Shown here in pieces: positions 12,566 to 24,149 of a DNA stretch of 64,000 nucleotides. Source of the stretch: Eleusine coracana subsp. coracana (lineage: Eukaryota; Streptophyta; Magnoliopsida; Poales; Poaceae); assembly GCA_032690845.1 (NCBI GenBank), contig CM064432.1, positions 62,060,071 to 62,124,070 of the forward strand, given 5' to 3'. Positions within the stretch are counted from its first letter, which is position 1; each line of letters begins with the position of its first letter. Below the pieces are notes generated by a model that worked only from the letters and a program-made list of their open reading frames with translations, made no database searches and had not been told where the DNA came from. Both the position numbers and the translations under genes were made by a program.

Positions 12566-12952
12566 ATGATCTCTGCGCCCCTGCGTGTCTCGGCGCCCAA
12601 CGGTGCCGTCGGGTTCACCACCCCGCCTTCCTCCTCCTCCTCCTCCAGGCCCACCAGGATCCGCTGCGCCGCCGCGCCGGCAGGGAGGGGCGCGAGCACG
12701 CTGTACGAGGAGCTGGGCCTCCGCGCGGGCGCGACGGTGCGGGAGATCAAGGCGGCGTACCGCCGGCTGGCGCGGGAGCGGCACCCCGACGTGGCGGGCG
12801 CGCCCGCCGCCGCAGACTTCGTCAGGCTCCACCACGCCTACGCCACGCTCTCCGACCCGGACACCCGCGCGCGCTACGACCGCGCCGCCGTCCCCATGCC
12901 CATGATGGCCGGGCGGACGCGACGCACCTGGGAGACGGACCAGTGCTGGTAG
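12566..12952 (+). CDS. Small plastid-type J-domain co-chaperone (DnaJ11-like)
   Basis: Single exon, 128 aa. Residues 1 to about 42 are rich in Ser, Ala and Arg with few acidic residues, as in a chloroplast transit peptide. A J domain follows (about residues 46-110): LYEELGLRAGATVREIKAAY, then the HPD tripeptide at residues 73-75 that stimulates Hsp70 ATPase, then HAYATLSDPDTRARYD. There is no Gly/Phe region, zinc-binding domain or client domain, matching the short plant proteins called DnaJ 11/J11 that work with stromal Hsp70. The start is the ATG after the last in-frame leader codons; an upstream TTG-initiated extension is not needed. Targeting is inferred from composition only. Confidence 0.88.
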   Translation: MISAPLRVSAPNGAVGFTTPPSSSSSSRPTRIRCAAAPAGRGASTLYEELGLRAGATVREIKAAYRRLARERHPDVAGAPAAADFVRLHHAYATLSDPDTRARYDRAAVPMPMMAGRTRRTWETDQCW

Positions 12953-13320
12953 ATCCATTCATCGCCCTCGCTTGTTGCGACTGTACATATATCTTGACTA
13001 ATCCTTGCGGCCATGGCGGCTCACCTCTGCATTTTTAGTGTTGGTGGTGACCATCCCATGTGATGTGGTGGATTCAATCAAGCTGTTTCAATTCGCCTCG
13101 TGTAATTAGTACTACTTGTGTAATCTTCATGTGAGAGATCACGAGCAAATTGACCTGTGCTGTGCGCTGTAACTATCAAAGCACACATTGTACTTACTGC
13201 CACTGGCATATTTGATTCGAGATTTGAAAGAAACAAACTTCCCCCTTGCCTCCTCTGCAGTTCAAGTTCAATCCGATGAGCTCTTCTGCTCTCGGTCTCC
13301 ATTCCAAATGCACCCAGTAT

Positions 13321-13390
13321 TTTTATTTTGTTTTTGAACATAGAGTACGCTTAGTGTTTTTTTATTTTGTTTTTTTAACAGAGAGTACGC
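13321..13390 (+). repeat. Two-copy direct repeat of about 30 bp
   Basis: TTTATTTTGTTTTT, AACA and GAGTACGC recur in the same order at 13321-13350 and 13360-13390 with slight differences. The cause (slippage or repair) is unknown. Confidence 0.8.
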
Positions 13391-14379
13391 CCGGTGATTA
13401 GATGGCGACGTCTTTCTTGGATGGCAAGAAGAAGCCAAGGAGCGTACGTAGGTCGTGCTGCCGAAGTTCTTCCAGACGAGGCGATGGAGAATTGGGCCTC
13501 TGATTGTGTTTTGCTTCTAGAAGATAACAAGAATATTCCGTGCCACGTCACGGAATGACGAATTTACCAGGAGGCCATGGCAGCCTGGCTGCCGGCCTTT
13601 CCTCTTGTCCAAAGGTCAAACATAGGATACTCGGCACCGGCACAATTGGCAACCGGCACCGGCGGGCGGCTCTGCACGCAGCCTCACCTGACGACATGCG
13701 ACGTAAGCGGCGGCTGGCTTATGAAGATCACGGATTCACGGTGCAGGTTGCAGATATTTTTCACAGCCTGGCTCTCTCTACGAGCATCATCTTCTGATCA
13801 ACAATCCAGAACGGGAGCTAGTAATCAGGGCATGGAGTACTGTTCCTTTTACCGCCCAGAGGAGGCTCCTCGGTCTCTCTCTCTCTTATCTCGGCAACAG
13901 GACGGAACGCCAGCCGTCGTTTGAGCGTGCCCGTGTTCTGCCTTCCAAGCCACTGTGTTCTGTTTAGGTCGAAGTTTCATTCAGTACCGCGTCGGGCAGT
14001 ATACCGAAGGACAAAACTGACGACACCCATGGGCGCTTTCTCGTGGGCGGAACTGACTTTCTGCTAGCAAGCCTTTTTTTTTTTCATCTCCATATGATTT
14101 TGTCAACGGTCGGCACTTACGTGTCGCCAAAATTGTTTCAGCGACCGAAATTGGACTGTACACTGTTCAGTGAGTTGCAGCGTTCATTCTAGATCACCAT
14201 ACATTTTGTTCTCCTGATACGGATGAAGAGATAGGTTTATTGCAAGTCAACACAATCTCATATACCATTTTCCCATCTTAATTTGTGTGATCCGTCCTCC
14301 AAACACATGGTCCTCCATCTGCCGTTCCTCAATCCAACGTACACTAATGGGACAATGGAAGCGCAGGGAGAAAAAGGAA

Positions 14380-14387
14380 TATAAAAA
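14380..14387 (+). promoter_or_regulatory. Probable TATA box of the ARO-type gene
   Basis: TATAAAAA about 280 nt upstream of the ATG at 14659, giving a leader of about 250 nt. Confidence 0.4.
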
Positions 14388-14658
14388 CGGAAAAGAAAAC
14401 TGAACCTTGGCGCCCTGTCCTCTCTTCCTCGCCCCGGCGTCCCACCAATGATGGCATACAGGCAATGCCATGATCATCCTTCCATGCAGATGCAGGAGCA
14501 GGACAGTTCTCCTCCACCCCTCCTGTCCCATTACTCCAAAATTAGCTCCTTCTTCACCGTGAACGCACATTCCTCGGTTGGTGTCCTGCCCGGCGGACGA
14601 CGGCCGTCCGGCCGTCCTGGACGACGACGCCATATGTTATTGCTTTGACCGGCGAGCG

Positions 14659-16614
14659 ATGGACGACCTGAAGGCGAGCCTTGCGCGTCCGATCCAGATC
14701 GCGGAGCAGGTTCTGAAATGGGCGGACGAGGCCCAGACGTGTCGTCAAGAATGCCAGGAGCTCAAGTCCCGCATCGAGCGCGTGGCCACCATGCTCCGTC
14801 AGGCCGCCCGCGCCGACCTTTACGAGCGCCCCGCCCGGCGCATCCTCGCGGAGACGGAGACGGCGCTGGACAAGGCCGGGTCGCTCCTGGCACGTTGCCG
14901 CGGCGGCGGCGGGCTATGGAGCCGCGTGTTCACCATCATCCCCGCGGGTTCCTTCAAGCGCGCGCTCTCCCTCCTCGACAGCTCCATCGGCGACCTCTCG
15001 TGGGTGCTCCGCGTCTCCAACTACGCCCCTCCCGACGACGACGGCGACGACCACATCGGCCTGCCCCCCATCGCGCAGAACGAGCCCATCCTCTTCCTCA
15101 TCTGGGAGCAGATCGCCGTGCTCCAGACCGGCGGGCTGGACGCTCGCGCCGACGCCGCCGCAAGCATGGTCTCCCTCGCCCGCGACAACGACCGGTACGG
15201 CAAGCTCATCATCGAGGAGGACGGCGTGCCGCCGTTGTTGAGGTTGATCAAGGAAGGCCGCGCCGACGCGCAGGAGAGCGCCGCGCTGGCGATCGGTCTG
15301 CTGGCGCGTGACCCGGAGTGCGTGGACCTCATGATCCTCGCCGGGGTGTGCACCTCCTTCGCCAAGATCCTCAAGGACGCGCCCATGAAGGTGCAGGGGA
15401 TGGTGGCGTGGGCCGTCTCGGAGCTGGCGGCGAACCACCCAAAGTGCCAGGACGCCTTCCTGCAGCACAACGTGATCCGCCTCCTCATCTCCCACCTCGC
15501 GTTCGAGACCGTCCAGGAGCACTCCAAGTACGCCGTTGGTGCTGGTGCGGCGGGGTCCAATAAGATGTCCATCCACTCCGTGCTCATGGACAAGAAGAAC
15601 AGCAACAAGCACTCTGCTGACACGTCATTGTTAGAGGGTGGTGCCACCACTTCCGGCGTCGGGGACCAGCAATTGGCTGCCAATAAGCCCAATACCACAA
15701 CCTTCCATCATCATAGTCATGGACATGGACATGGAGGCACAACCACCACCAACAGCAACGCAAGCAGCAGCAGCCTGTGCGTGCCCGGCACGCGGCAGCA
15801 CAACGCGCTGCTGTCGGTGACGAGCACGACGCGGGCGCGGGAGTTTGAGGACCCGGAGATCAAGGCGTACCTCAAATCCCACGCGGCACGCGCGCTGTGC
15901 ACGCTGGCCACGGGCAACGCGGCGGTGTGCAAGAGCATCACCGAGTCACGCGCGCTGCTGTGCCTCTCCGTGCTCCTCGACAAGGCCGCCGGCGACGTGC
16001 AGTACAACGCGGCGATGGCGCTCATGGAGATCTGCCGCGTGGCGGAGCGGGTCCCCGAGCTGCGCCGGTCCGCGTTCAAGCCCACCTCCCCGGCCGCGCG
16101 GGCCGTCGTGGACCAGCTCCTCCGCGTCGTGGACCGGGCCGAGTACGACGACCTGCTCGTGCCCTGCATCACCTCCCTGGGCTGCCTCTCTCGGACGTTC
16201 CGGGCCACCGAGACCCGCGTCCTCGGCCCGCTCGTCCGCCTCCTCGACGAGCGCGAGCCCGACGTCACCGTCGAGGCCGCCGTCGCGCTCGCAAAGTTCG
16301 CCTGCGTCGACAACTTCCTCCACGTGGACCACTCCAGGGCCATCATCGCGCACGGTGGGGCCAAGCACCTCGTCCAGCTCGTCTACTTCGGGGAGCAGGC
16401 CGTGCAGACCGCCGCGCTCGTGCTCGTCTGCTACATCGCGCACAACGTGCCCGACAGCGAGGACCTCGCGCAGGCGGAGATACTCACGCTGCTCGAGTGG
16501 GCGTGGAAGCAAGGGTGCATGGCGCAGGATCCGGTCATCGAAAACCTGCTGCCCGAGGCCAAGATTAGGATGGAACTCTTCCAGTCCAGAGGAGCAAAAG
16601 GATACTACTACTGA
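14659..16614 (+). CDS. Armadillo-repeat-only (ARO-type) protein
   Basis: Intronless, 651 aa. The N-terminal 120 residues match the plant ARO family: ARPIQIAEQVLKWADEA, a helical Cys/Glu-rich stretch, LYERPARRI, then VFTIIPAGSFKRALSLLDSS. Armadillo-type helical repeats follow from about residue 160 to the end (for example EDGVPPLLRLIKEGRADAQE and VTVEAAVALAKFACVDN). Between repeat blocks is a low-complexity insert with a His/Gly-rich patch (about residues 349-360) and Ser/Thr/Asn-rich sequence. Arabidopsis AROs control tip growth and polarity by affecting ROP GTPases and the cytoskeleton; that role is inferred here from family membership. The start at 14659 is the first in-frame ATG and aligns with the family N terminus; further upstream only a TTG could initiate. 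Out-of-frame upstream ATGs may lower translation. Long antisense frames here are shadows of GC-rich coding sequence. Confidence 0.92.
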   Translation: MDDLKASLARPIQIAEQVLKWADEAQTCRQECQELKSRIERVATMLRQAARADLYERPARRILAETETALDKAGSLLARCRGGGGLWSRVFTIIPAGSFKRALSLLDSSIGDLSWVLRVSNYAPPDDDGDDHIGLPPIAQNEPILFLIWEQIAVLQTGGLDARADAAASMVSLARDNDRYGKLIIEEDGVPPLLRLIKEGRADAQESAALAIGLLARDPECVDLMILAGVCTSFAKILKDAPMKVQGMVAWAVSELAANHPKCQDAFLQHNVIRLLISHLAFETVQEHSKYAVGAGAAGSNKMSIHSVLMDKKNSNKHSADTSLLEGGATTSGVGDQQLAANKPNTTTFHHHSHGHGHGGTTTTNSNASSSSLCVPGTRQHNALLSVTSTTRAREFEDPEIKAYLKSHAARALCTLATGNAAVCKSITESRALLCLSVLLDKAAGDVQYNAAMALMEICRVAERVPELRRSAFKPTSPAARAVVDQLLRVVDRAEYDDLLVPCITSLGCLSRTFRATETRVLGPLVRLLDEREPDVTVEAAVALAKFACVDNFLHVDHSRAIIAHGGAKHLVQLVYFGEQAVQTAALVLVCYIAHNVPDSEDLAQAEILTLLEWAWKQGCMAQDPVIENLLPEAKIRMELFQSRGAKGYYY

Positions 16615-18989
16615 TTAAGCTGTTTCATTTTGTTGTAGAATGCATGGCGGCAATGTTTTGACAAGAGGAGAACGTGATGATACAGAGACCTGTATATACA
16701 CTACTACTTTTGTATTATTAGTCTGCTTACCTTTCTTTTCAAAAAAAAAAAAAACAAAACAAAGAAAAGAGTACAAATGTAGTAGCTGAAGCAAATTCGA
16801 AGAAAATATGTGCAACCACCTTTGTTGGGTTGGGATGGATGTAGGGCCTTCTCGTACAGGACAGGAGGCGATCGATCAGTTGAGTTTTACTGGGGACATC
16901 GTATTACAAGGTTTTGTAGGCTTATTACTTGGTTGTTCAGTGTAACTATCTGTATCTCTTTCAGTCTATTTCGGTGGTGAGCTGTGGTATATAGCCCTTT
17001 TCTAGGAGATTAGATCTTGTACTTTCACTTGACCTTAATCATCAGTGTATATTAAGATTAACCATTTGTTCAGAAGAACCTGTCACATTGGAATAATGTG
17101 TTATTGTGCTTCACCTGATGGTTACAAGGTCCATTCTTATGCAAGCACCGTACTAATTCGGGCGATTCTTTACTGCTAATAATTTTATTGATGTTGTCGT
17201 CCACATGATTACGAACAACTGAACAATTAGTAGCTCCTAGGCCTGTTGTCATCAAGTTCGATCAATTTCACAACTATGCATGAATCTGTCTTGCTTTAAG
17301 TAAGCATTTGGAAATTGTGCTTCCCGCCATTATTTTCTCTGCACAACACAAGCAGTAGTTCAGCTGGATCAGAATGCCCATTTTTCAGGTTCTTTACTTG
17401 GTGCAGTGCAATAGTCAACATCTAGTATTGCACAACTGGATTCATGCACAAGTTGGATCCGATGGAGTCATGCAATCAACGTCTCATGTTCATATCCTCA
17501 GCAGTTGCCGTCCATTATCAGCAGTAGAAACTGGACCGACGAATTGATGCATCTTTTGTGTGAAGTCCACCTGAATGGTTACGAATGGTTGGTCCTACAG
17601 ATCGAGTACTGTAATTGTTTCAGATCTTGCCAAGACAAGGGGCCCTTGAGGCCTTGACCCGTGTTTTCAGTCGCTAATGTTATCACTGGCAGTACTGAAA
17701 CAGTTGGAATCCGGCTGACTGAATCCATCACGCGACGGGAATCTCAGAGGATATCACAAGGAGTTTTGTTTTGTTTCATCATATCACAGCCAAATCAAAA
17801 AAGTTTGCACACTGAAGAAGCTGTCAGACTGGCATGCGTATCCGCCTCCGCGTCAACACAGCGACTCGGGTATCCGAGAACAAAGCAGGGGACTGGTGCG
17901 TGGCTCGTCGGGCAACACCGATTTCGGCAGTTCCTCAGTTTGCACCGCAATGGCGGTGGTGGAGTATGTCTGTGTTCGGTTTTTTTTTTTCTAAATTTTG
18001 GTGATGTCATATTAATTATTAAAATACTATATATAATTATTAAATATATATTAAATACAAAATTAATTACAGAGTTAAATGCGTATCAGCGTGATAAATT
18101 TATTAAATTTAATTAAATTATCATTAAAAGATGTTTACTGTAACATCAGAGGGAGGGTTATGAACTGGATTTTTTCATTAATCTATATCTAATACTCCTA
18201 ATTAGTATCACAATATTCAATATGACAAGTCTAAAAATCAGAGGAATGAAAACAAACACACCCGATATCGATGAAATATCACGAACAGAAGCTGGGGAAC
18301 AGTAGTCTCTTGCTTTTTCAGCTGTGCCTTTTCTTTTCAGAAAATATCGCATCCGCCGCGCCCCGTGTTTTGAGACGATTCAGTCGTTTGTCGGCACAGA
18401 AGAGGAATCTCATCCGGGTTGCTGCTGCAACTTTCCTCAGGATCTGACGCTGAATCCATTTGGGTCTACCTCTCTGAATTTTTTTTTATTTGTTAAGACA
18501 ATCTCTTTTTCTTGGACAGGATTTGCTAAGACAATCTTTGTTACTAGTACTGATACGATTGCTCAACCCGGGGAAGGATTGCTCAAATCTTTTTCCATCG
18601 AATCGAATCAGGGCCATGCCGTGACGAGGTGCTGATACGACGCGTGGCACCTGCTGTCACGTCGGTATGCGTAGGCTCCGCCTCAGCTGAAAATGTACCG
18701 CGTTGACGTTGTATCATCAAGAACACAGCGAGAAGTCGGGTTCAGCAGTCGTGGCAGTGGTAGATGACGCTTCACGAGCTGATTCAGGAGATGAAGTGCT
18801 CTCTTTTTATCGAATACGTACGAGAACTGTATATTATTAAATTAAGGAGAAATAAACTGATTCGTTACAAGTTACGATGTGACAATATGAAATTATTTAT
18901 AAGATTTATGCCGGTTGCATTATTGAACTAACTATTAGGTTGGTTGGGAATTCTAGCGGCGTAAACTTAGCCGCGCTGATCATTATCCA
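16615..18989. other. Gene-free spacer
   Basis: 3' UTR of the ARO-type gene (polypyrimidine and A-rich stretch near 16730-16770), then sequence with no supported gene. 18000-18140 is very AT-rich. A micro-insertion with a 16-nt direct repeat lies at 18489-18537. Confidence 0.5.
18489..18537 (-). mobile_element. Micro-insertion (17 nt) with 16-nt direct repeats
   Basis: TTTGTTAAGACAATCT (18489-18504) and TTTGCTAAGACAATCT (18522-18537) flank a 17-nt insert which on the minus strand ends in CCAAGAAAAAG. One mismatch in the 16-nt duplication. Confidence 0.55.
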
Positions 18990-19944
18990 TAATTAGCCTT
19001 CATTGATCACCGCCTGCACGACGGCCTGCATATTGGACGTGATCTTGTCGAAGACGTAGCGGTTCCTGTGCTTCCGTAACTGCCAGGCGACCAACATGAT
19101 GAAGGTATGAAAATCTTTCATGCTATCCCTGGGCGTTTGTTTGGCTGCCCTGCGCCACCATCTCACGAACGTGGTGTCTGTTGTAGTTGGCGTGACCGCC
19201 GGGATGCCAGCTCTAGTGAGGCATCGTAACCAGACCTCTCGCGTGAAGACGCATGACGTGAGGATATGTTTGATGTCTTCTTCAACCTGATCGCAGAGGA
19301 CGCACCGATCCGGGTGATCAAGACCATGACGAGCCAGCCTATTCGCAGTCCAACACCGGTTGAGGATTACCATCCAAATGAAGAGCTTCACCTTGAGTGA
19401 CGCCCAGCACCACCACAGTCGTTTGTACGGCTCGAATGAAGTTGCTCCCAAGAAAAACCGTTCGTAAGCTGACTTGATGCTGAAGCAGCCATCTGCCCAC
19501 GGCGTCCATTGATGAATATCATCAGTGCCCGGCTGTAGGGTAATGTCATATAGCAGGTTTCACAGGTGAAAGAATTGTCCATAAGCCCTGGTAGATAAGC
19601 CGCCCACAATATATTGAAACCATGTATCGTTCTCTATGGCTCTGTCCACCGTGAGAGCCCGCCAGCCCCTTTTACGTACAAAGGACATGAAGTCCGGAGC
19701 AAGATCTGAGATGCTTTTGCCCGTGCAACTATCTATCGGTCCAGAAAAGGATTGACTTGCCATCGTCAACCGACGTGATCATTAAGATCGCGAATATAGC
19801 TGAAATAATTGTCAGCACCGCGATATCGAAGACCACCCGAGGCCGTGTTCTGTCGGTTTTTTTTGAACCAAACCCATCTCATACAAAGAGCCCATTCAAA
19901 AATCTGTAGATTATGTATGCCCAAACCTCCAAGGTCCTTTTTTT
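18990..19944 (-). pseudogene. Decayed LINE fragment (end of reverse transcriptase and zf-RVT region)
   Basis: On the minus strand, reading from 19944 down: GGLGIHNLQIFEWALCMRW (C-terminal part of LINE reverse transcriptase), then GKSISDLAPDF, then after a frame change LLLPYSRALMI-type sequence in mixed frames, and finally an open block from 19451 with LWWCWASLKVKLFIWM and DRCVLCDQVEEDIKHILTSC. The Cys-x2-Cys...His-x4-Cys pattern and the Trp-rich context are typical of the zf-RVT domain of plant non-LTR retrotransposons. At least two frameshifts and a stop (about 19780) break it and the 5' part is missing, so it is inactive. No clear target duplication or tail was found. It is related only in type to the gene neighbours. 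Confidence 0.85.
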
Positions 19945-20911
19945 TTTTCAGAAAGTAGGTTACGTTAAAGCAGCACAGCGTGATGAAGCTGGGAGGTCAT
20001 TACTGGAGATAGTGTTTATGTAAAGACGAAAGATGATCATCCTCGGGGCTTTTTCCCCAATTCCACGATCGGTCGGCTTGCTTACGTGCGAAGAATCGTC
20101 TCCAAAGCCACGCAGATCACACGTGGATTTCATAACCTTTCTTGCTGTTGAGTGCGTGGCCCTCAGATTTTGTTGATCGGATGGGCAGTAACTCACCTGA
20201 TTATCCGTATGCTTAATACAGAATCACTACACAGTGGGTAGTATAGAGCAAGGAGGCCCAAGGACTTTCCATTCCCGTCCAATTTCCCGATACGTGACAG
20301 AGCAGGTACGCGAGCAAAGGAATTAAGGAAAACGACGAAATCAGGCGGCATGAAATATTCGGGAAAGGCAAACAATTATGTAATGATCAGTTGCTCACCA
20401 ACACTACAAGCCAGCTCCATCCACATAATAAAAATCAACCACCGGTCCCGCTCGATCCCATAATTCTGTAGGATGGTCTGGTCTGGAATTTTATATAGGC
20501 AATTTGGATCCGATAAGTGACAAGGATCAAATGATTACAGTGAATCATCCAAAATTTCGAATAATACGTGTAACCATCACCCCGAGCAACAGATGATGCA
20601 CCAATCAGTCTCGCCGGCCGACCATCTCGCAAGGTTATAAGACGTGCCAGCGCGAGATGAACAGGTTTACACGGCGGCGCAAGCGGAAGAAAACAGAGCG
20701 CACGGTTCCCTCTCCTCCCCACTCCGCACGCGAGGTGAGGTTATGGGTCGCGCCCACTTCCTCCACTCCGCCCTCTCCCCCGCCGCCGCCACCGCCTTCT
20801 TATTTCCGGGCCGCCTCTCCTCTTCATCCTATAGCTACTAGTGCTCTTCTTGTCGAATCGAATCTCCCCAATCACAGGCACAGCGCGGCACCTCGCAAGA
20901 GCGCAGCTCCC
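19945..20911. other. Spacer and promoter of thaumatin-like gene
   Basis: No gene supported. GGTTATAAGACG near 20633-20644 is a weak TATA candidate. CT-rich and GC-rich leader sequence follows up to the start codon. Confidence 0.45.
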
Positions 20912-22423
20912 ATGGCTTCTCTGTCGCATCTGCTCGGCTCACCGACCTCGATCGCATTCCTAATCCTCTCCTTCTTCCAAGGTACGTAGCACTGATGATT
21001 AATCCCGCTCGCTCTTGGATTGCTCTCGATTTGGGAGCCAAAGTCGCGAGCTTTCCTGTGCTGATATTGCAATATTTGGATTCGGATTTGTGAACAGCGT
21101 CGGTGGCCGGCATCACCTTCACCTTCACCAACAAGTGCACGGACACGGTGTGGCCGGGGATCCTGTCGGGCTCCGGCACGCCGCCGCTGGAGACGACGGG
21201 GTTCGCGCTGTCCCCGGGGCAGTCGCGGTCGCTGTACGCGCCGCAGGGGTGGTCGGGCCGCTTCTGGGCGCGCTCCGGCTGCGACTTCGACTCCTCCGGC
21301 AAGGGATCCTGCGCCACGGGCGACTGCGGCTCCGGCGAGGTCGAGTGCCACGGCGCGGGGGCATCGCCGCCCGCCACGCTCGCCGAGTTCACGCTCGACG
21401 GCGCCGGCGGCAAGGACTTTTACGACGTCAGCCTCGTCGACGGATACAACCTGCCCATGCTCGTACAGGCCGCCGTGCCGGACTGCCCCGACACAGGATG
21501 CCTCGTCGACCTCAACGAGCGCTGCCCCGAGGAGCTCCGTGCCGAGGACGGCCGCGCCTGCCGCAGCGCCTGCGAGGCGTTCGGGAGCCCCGAGTACTGC
21601 TGCAATGGAGCCTACGGCAACCCGGACACATGCCACCCGTCCCAGTACTCGCAGCTCTTCAAGTCGGCCTGCCCAAAGTCATACAGCTACGCCTACGACG
21701 ACGCCACATCAACCTTCACCTGCAACCACACCGATTACACCATCACCTTCTGCCCCAAATCCACACCGTCAGGGTATGTGCCTAACCATTCTGATCTTAT
21801 TACTTTGTTCCAATTAGTCCTCTCTGCAATTGCGAGCGGTACATTCAATCATACGATTCTTTTGGACAATGGATTGATTATGCAAAATGATGAGATTTTG
21901 ATTCGAAATGTGAAAGGGGGGAAAGAGTTAGGCTTGGAGCAAAGCAAAGAAGCTTTGAGTTGTACTCTTCCAAGTCTTGCGTCTTTTCCTTTCTTCTTTC
22001 CCCATTCGCCACCTTGTCTGTTGGTCTTTTGATTAAAAAGTTGCAATTGTCTAGTTGGAACTTTGGAATACCACATAAATCTAACTCAGCATATTACCTT
22101 GCTTGTTCGAATTAAATACTTATGTTGATGGTATTGGTAACCTTTGTTTCTGAACTAGTACTATACTGTGCAAATCTAGTCATATGACTCATGAGAGCAC
22201 CCTCTTTGACATCTTCAGTGGGAACTCAAACAAGAAATTGCGGAGGCCGAGTCACGAGCAGTTGGAAGACGATGTATGGCTGGCGTCCTTGAAGAAGACC
22301 AGCAGTGCTGGTTCGCCGACAACAGCGTCCTGGTCGGCATCCACTGCATTCCAATCGGCCCTGGCAATTGCAGTGGTTATCATGCTTGCTGTATTTGATC
22401 ATCCTCTGCTCAGTTTGCTATGA
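20912..22423 (+). CDS. Thaumatin-like protein (PR-5 family) with C-terminal GPI-anchor-type tail
   Basis: Three exons: 20912-20981, 21098-21773, 22219-22423; 951 nt, 316 aa. Exon 1 encodes most of a signal peptide (residues 1-27, hydrophobic SIAFLILSFF core). The mature thaumatin domain has the full 16 cysteines expected for eight disulfides, with family blocks FTFTNKCTDTVWPG, GWSGRFWARSGCDF, EFTLDG, DFYDVSLVDGYNLPM and CCNGAYGNPDTC. Exon 3 adds a polar linker (KLRRPSHEQLEDD) and a hydrophobic end (ALAIAVVIMLAVFDHPLLSLL without the last residue), which fits a GPI-attachment signal, so the protein probably sits on the outer plasma membrane. Family members are linked to defence and beta-glucan binding; acidic cleft residues appear conserved. 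If intron 2 were retained, the protein would lose the anchor tail and gain about 86 unrelated residues. Confidence 0.93.
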
Positions 22424-24149
22424 TTCAGCATGCCTGTGGTTTGCGGTCCCTTAGGAATCCAAGTTGTTTTCAGCCCAAAAGAGGATTAGAGAAGTAGGGA
22501 GGAGGAATGAAGAGAGAATTCCATGTTGGTCTTTTTGTTTGTGGGTAGGAGTTTAGAGATTATGAGAGACAGGTCGGCAGTTGCCGTTCCAGGAATGAAT
22601 TGCATTGGTTCATTGCCTTTCCTAAACATTGTTCTTTGGATTATATTCTTCTTTGTGCATAATTTGAATTTCTATTTCTTTGGGAGGAGGTGAATGCATG
22701 TTGGATCCGGGAACAGTGGTTTGGAATGAGATTTGATGATCTGATAGCCTGATGTTTGAGGTCCTTATTTTTCCTCTCTAAATTCTGACTTCTGAGTAAA
22801 GCACATTAAGACATTATACTATGCAGATTAGAATCCTACAGATTATGTATGATGCAGTTATCACTTTGCTTTATCCTCTGATGTACACATGTTCTCCTTG
22901 CCATCTCCAAGTTGAGTGATGAGTGAGTGACATATCTCATCCAAAGGAAAAGTTCAGATTCTATTGGTGGTGTGATAACAACATATTTTTTCTGATCAGG
23001 ATTGAACCGATATCTGATAAGAGTGGAAACCAGAGACTTTTTTTGGAAAAGAAGGAAAAGGTGAATATAGGGAGGCAATTGGTCAAATGAAAAGGGAAAC
23101 AGTAGCCGGCTTTGATAATCTAATTAATTCAACAAGCACTAATTAATGTAGCCTTTGTTTGGCGTAACATATTACTCCTAATCTTCAATCTTTTATATGA
23201 GCTAACGAGCGAGTTAGTTCAATTGAACAATCACTGAGAATTGAGCGTCACAATGTCTCACCTGCCCAGAATTACCAATAGACACATCTTTTTTTTTTTT
23301 GGAAAGGGAATATATTACCTTACAGCAAAAAAATTGGCAGGTCTTTGACAGTTCTGTGGCGCCGATGATGACAGTGAAGAACACAACCTCTCACGGTGAG
23401 GAGTCTGTTGTTGGTCTGATCGTCACGGTCGCTGCAAAATGCAACCGATTGAGTTCAGTTTAGACGAATATCTGATCACAAGAAATGTATGATGGTTGAC
23501 AGTAGCTAGAGAAGGCAGCCCATCCTGTCCCTGTGTTCCATACCGAATGCATGATGGTTCAAGCTTCAGTTACTAGTCACTACTCAGTACCAAGAAATAA
23601 AAAATGCCGCCTGTAATCTGATCACAAGAAATTGAATTCCAATGTTTTCTGGGATTTCATCGTTTTGCCGCCGGGAAACATCAATCTGCCTCCAGGCCTC
23701 TGTGTCGTGCTGACACTTCTGCCCTGCTCTGCTCTGCCACGCCGGGCATGCAGTTGCAGGGCACGAGTGGCTGGAGGACGGCCGCGGATGGAGTCGTCGC
23801 CTCGACGTGATCCCGCTCCTCACCTTTCCCTGACACTCTGCCACCATGCCCGCCGCGCCCAGGACTTGAGAAGGCAGCACAGGACAGCTTTGGGTGGTGT
23901 CGTCCTTGTGGCGTGTGGGATACATCGCAGGCGGAGAAGAGACGACGGAAATGGAACCAGGAACGGCGCGCCATGGAAGGCGAGGACGAGGTTATGAGGT
24001 GGCGGTGCACGCTGCTGCGTCAGAGCTCCGGCCTGCAACCTTTTGCAAAAAAGAAAAAAAAAAAAGAGCTTCGGCTATAGCAATGCGGTGAAAGGGAGCA
24101 CTGCGAAGCTCAATTCGGAGAAGGGACTAGAGAGGACAGAGGCTCGGAT
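22424..24149. other. Gene-free spacer downstream of thaumatin-like gene
   Basis: 3' UTR of the thaumatin-like gene, then AT-rich sequence. From about 23700 it becomes GC-rich with many overlapping frames and no domains. The piece near 23980-24030 (GAGGTGGCGGTGC and GTCAGAG blocks) resembles 26230-26275, so part of this spacer belongs to the dispersed module described at 24150. Confidence 0.45.

Larger units (their letters stand above)
12953..14658. other. Spacer and 5' leader of the ARO-type gene
   Basis: No gene with a recognisable domain. Contains a direct duplication (13321-13390), CT microsatellite sequence near 13877, and a TATA-like TATAAAAA at 14380-14387. The stretch 14410-14658 is probably transcribed leader of the ARO-type gene and carries several short upstream reading frames, including ATGs near 14448 and 14634 that are out of frame with the main ORF. 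Confidence 0.5.

Noticed and set aside
14578..14658. 27-codon N-terminal extension of the ARO-type protein
   Set aside because: It begins with TTG, not ATG, and does not match the family start, which aligns at 14659.
14914..16512. Long minus-strand open frames antisense to the ARO-type gene
   Set aside because: They mirror GC-rich codon use of the plus-strand gene and have biased composition with no domain.
21098..22032. Thaumatin-like frame reading through intron 2 as the main product
   Set aside because: A strong donor at 21774 and an in-frame exon 3 with an anchor signal give a better gene model; kept only as a possible retained-intron form.
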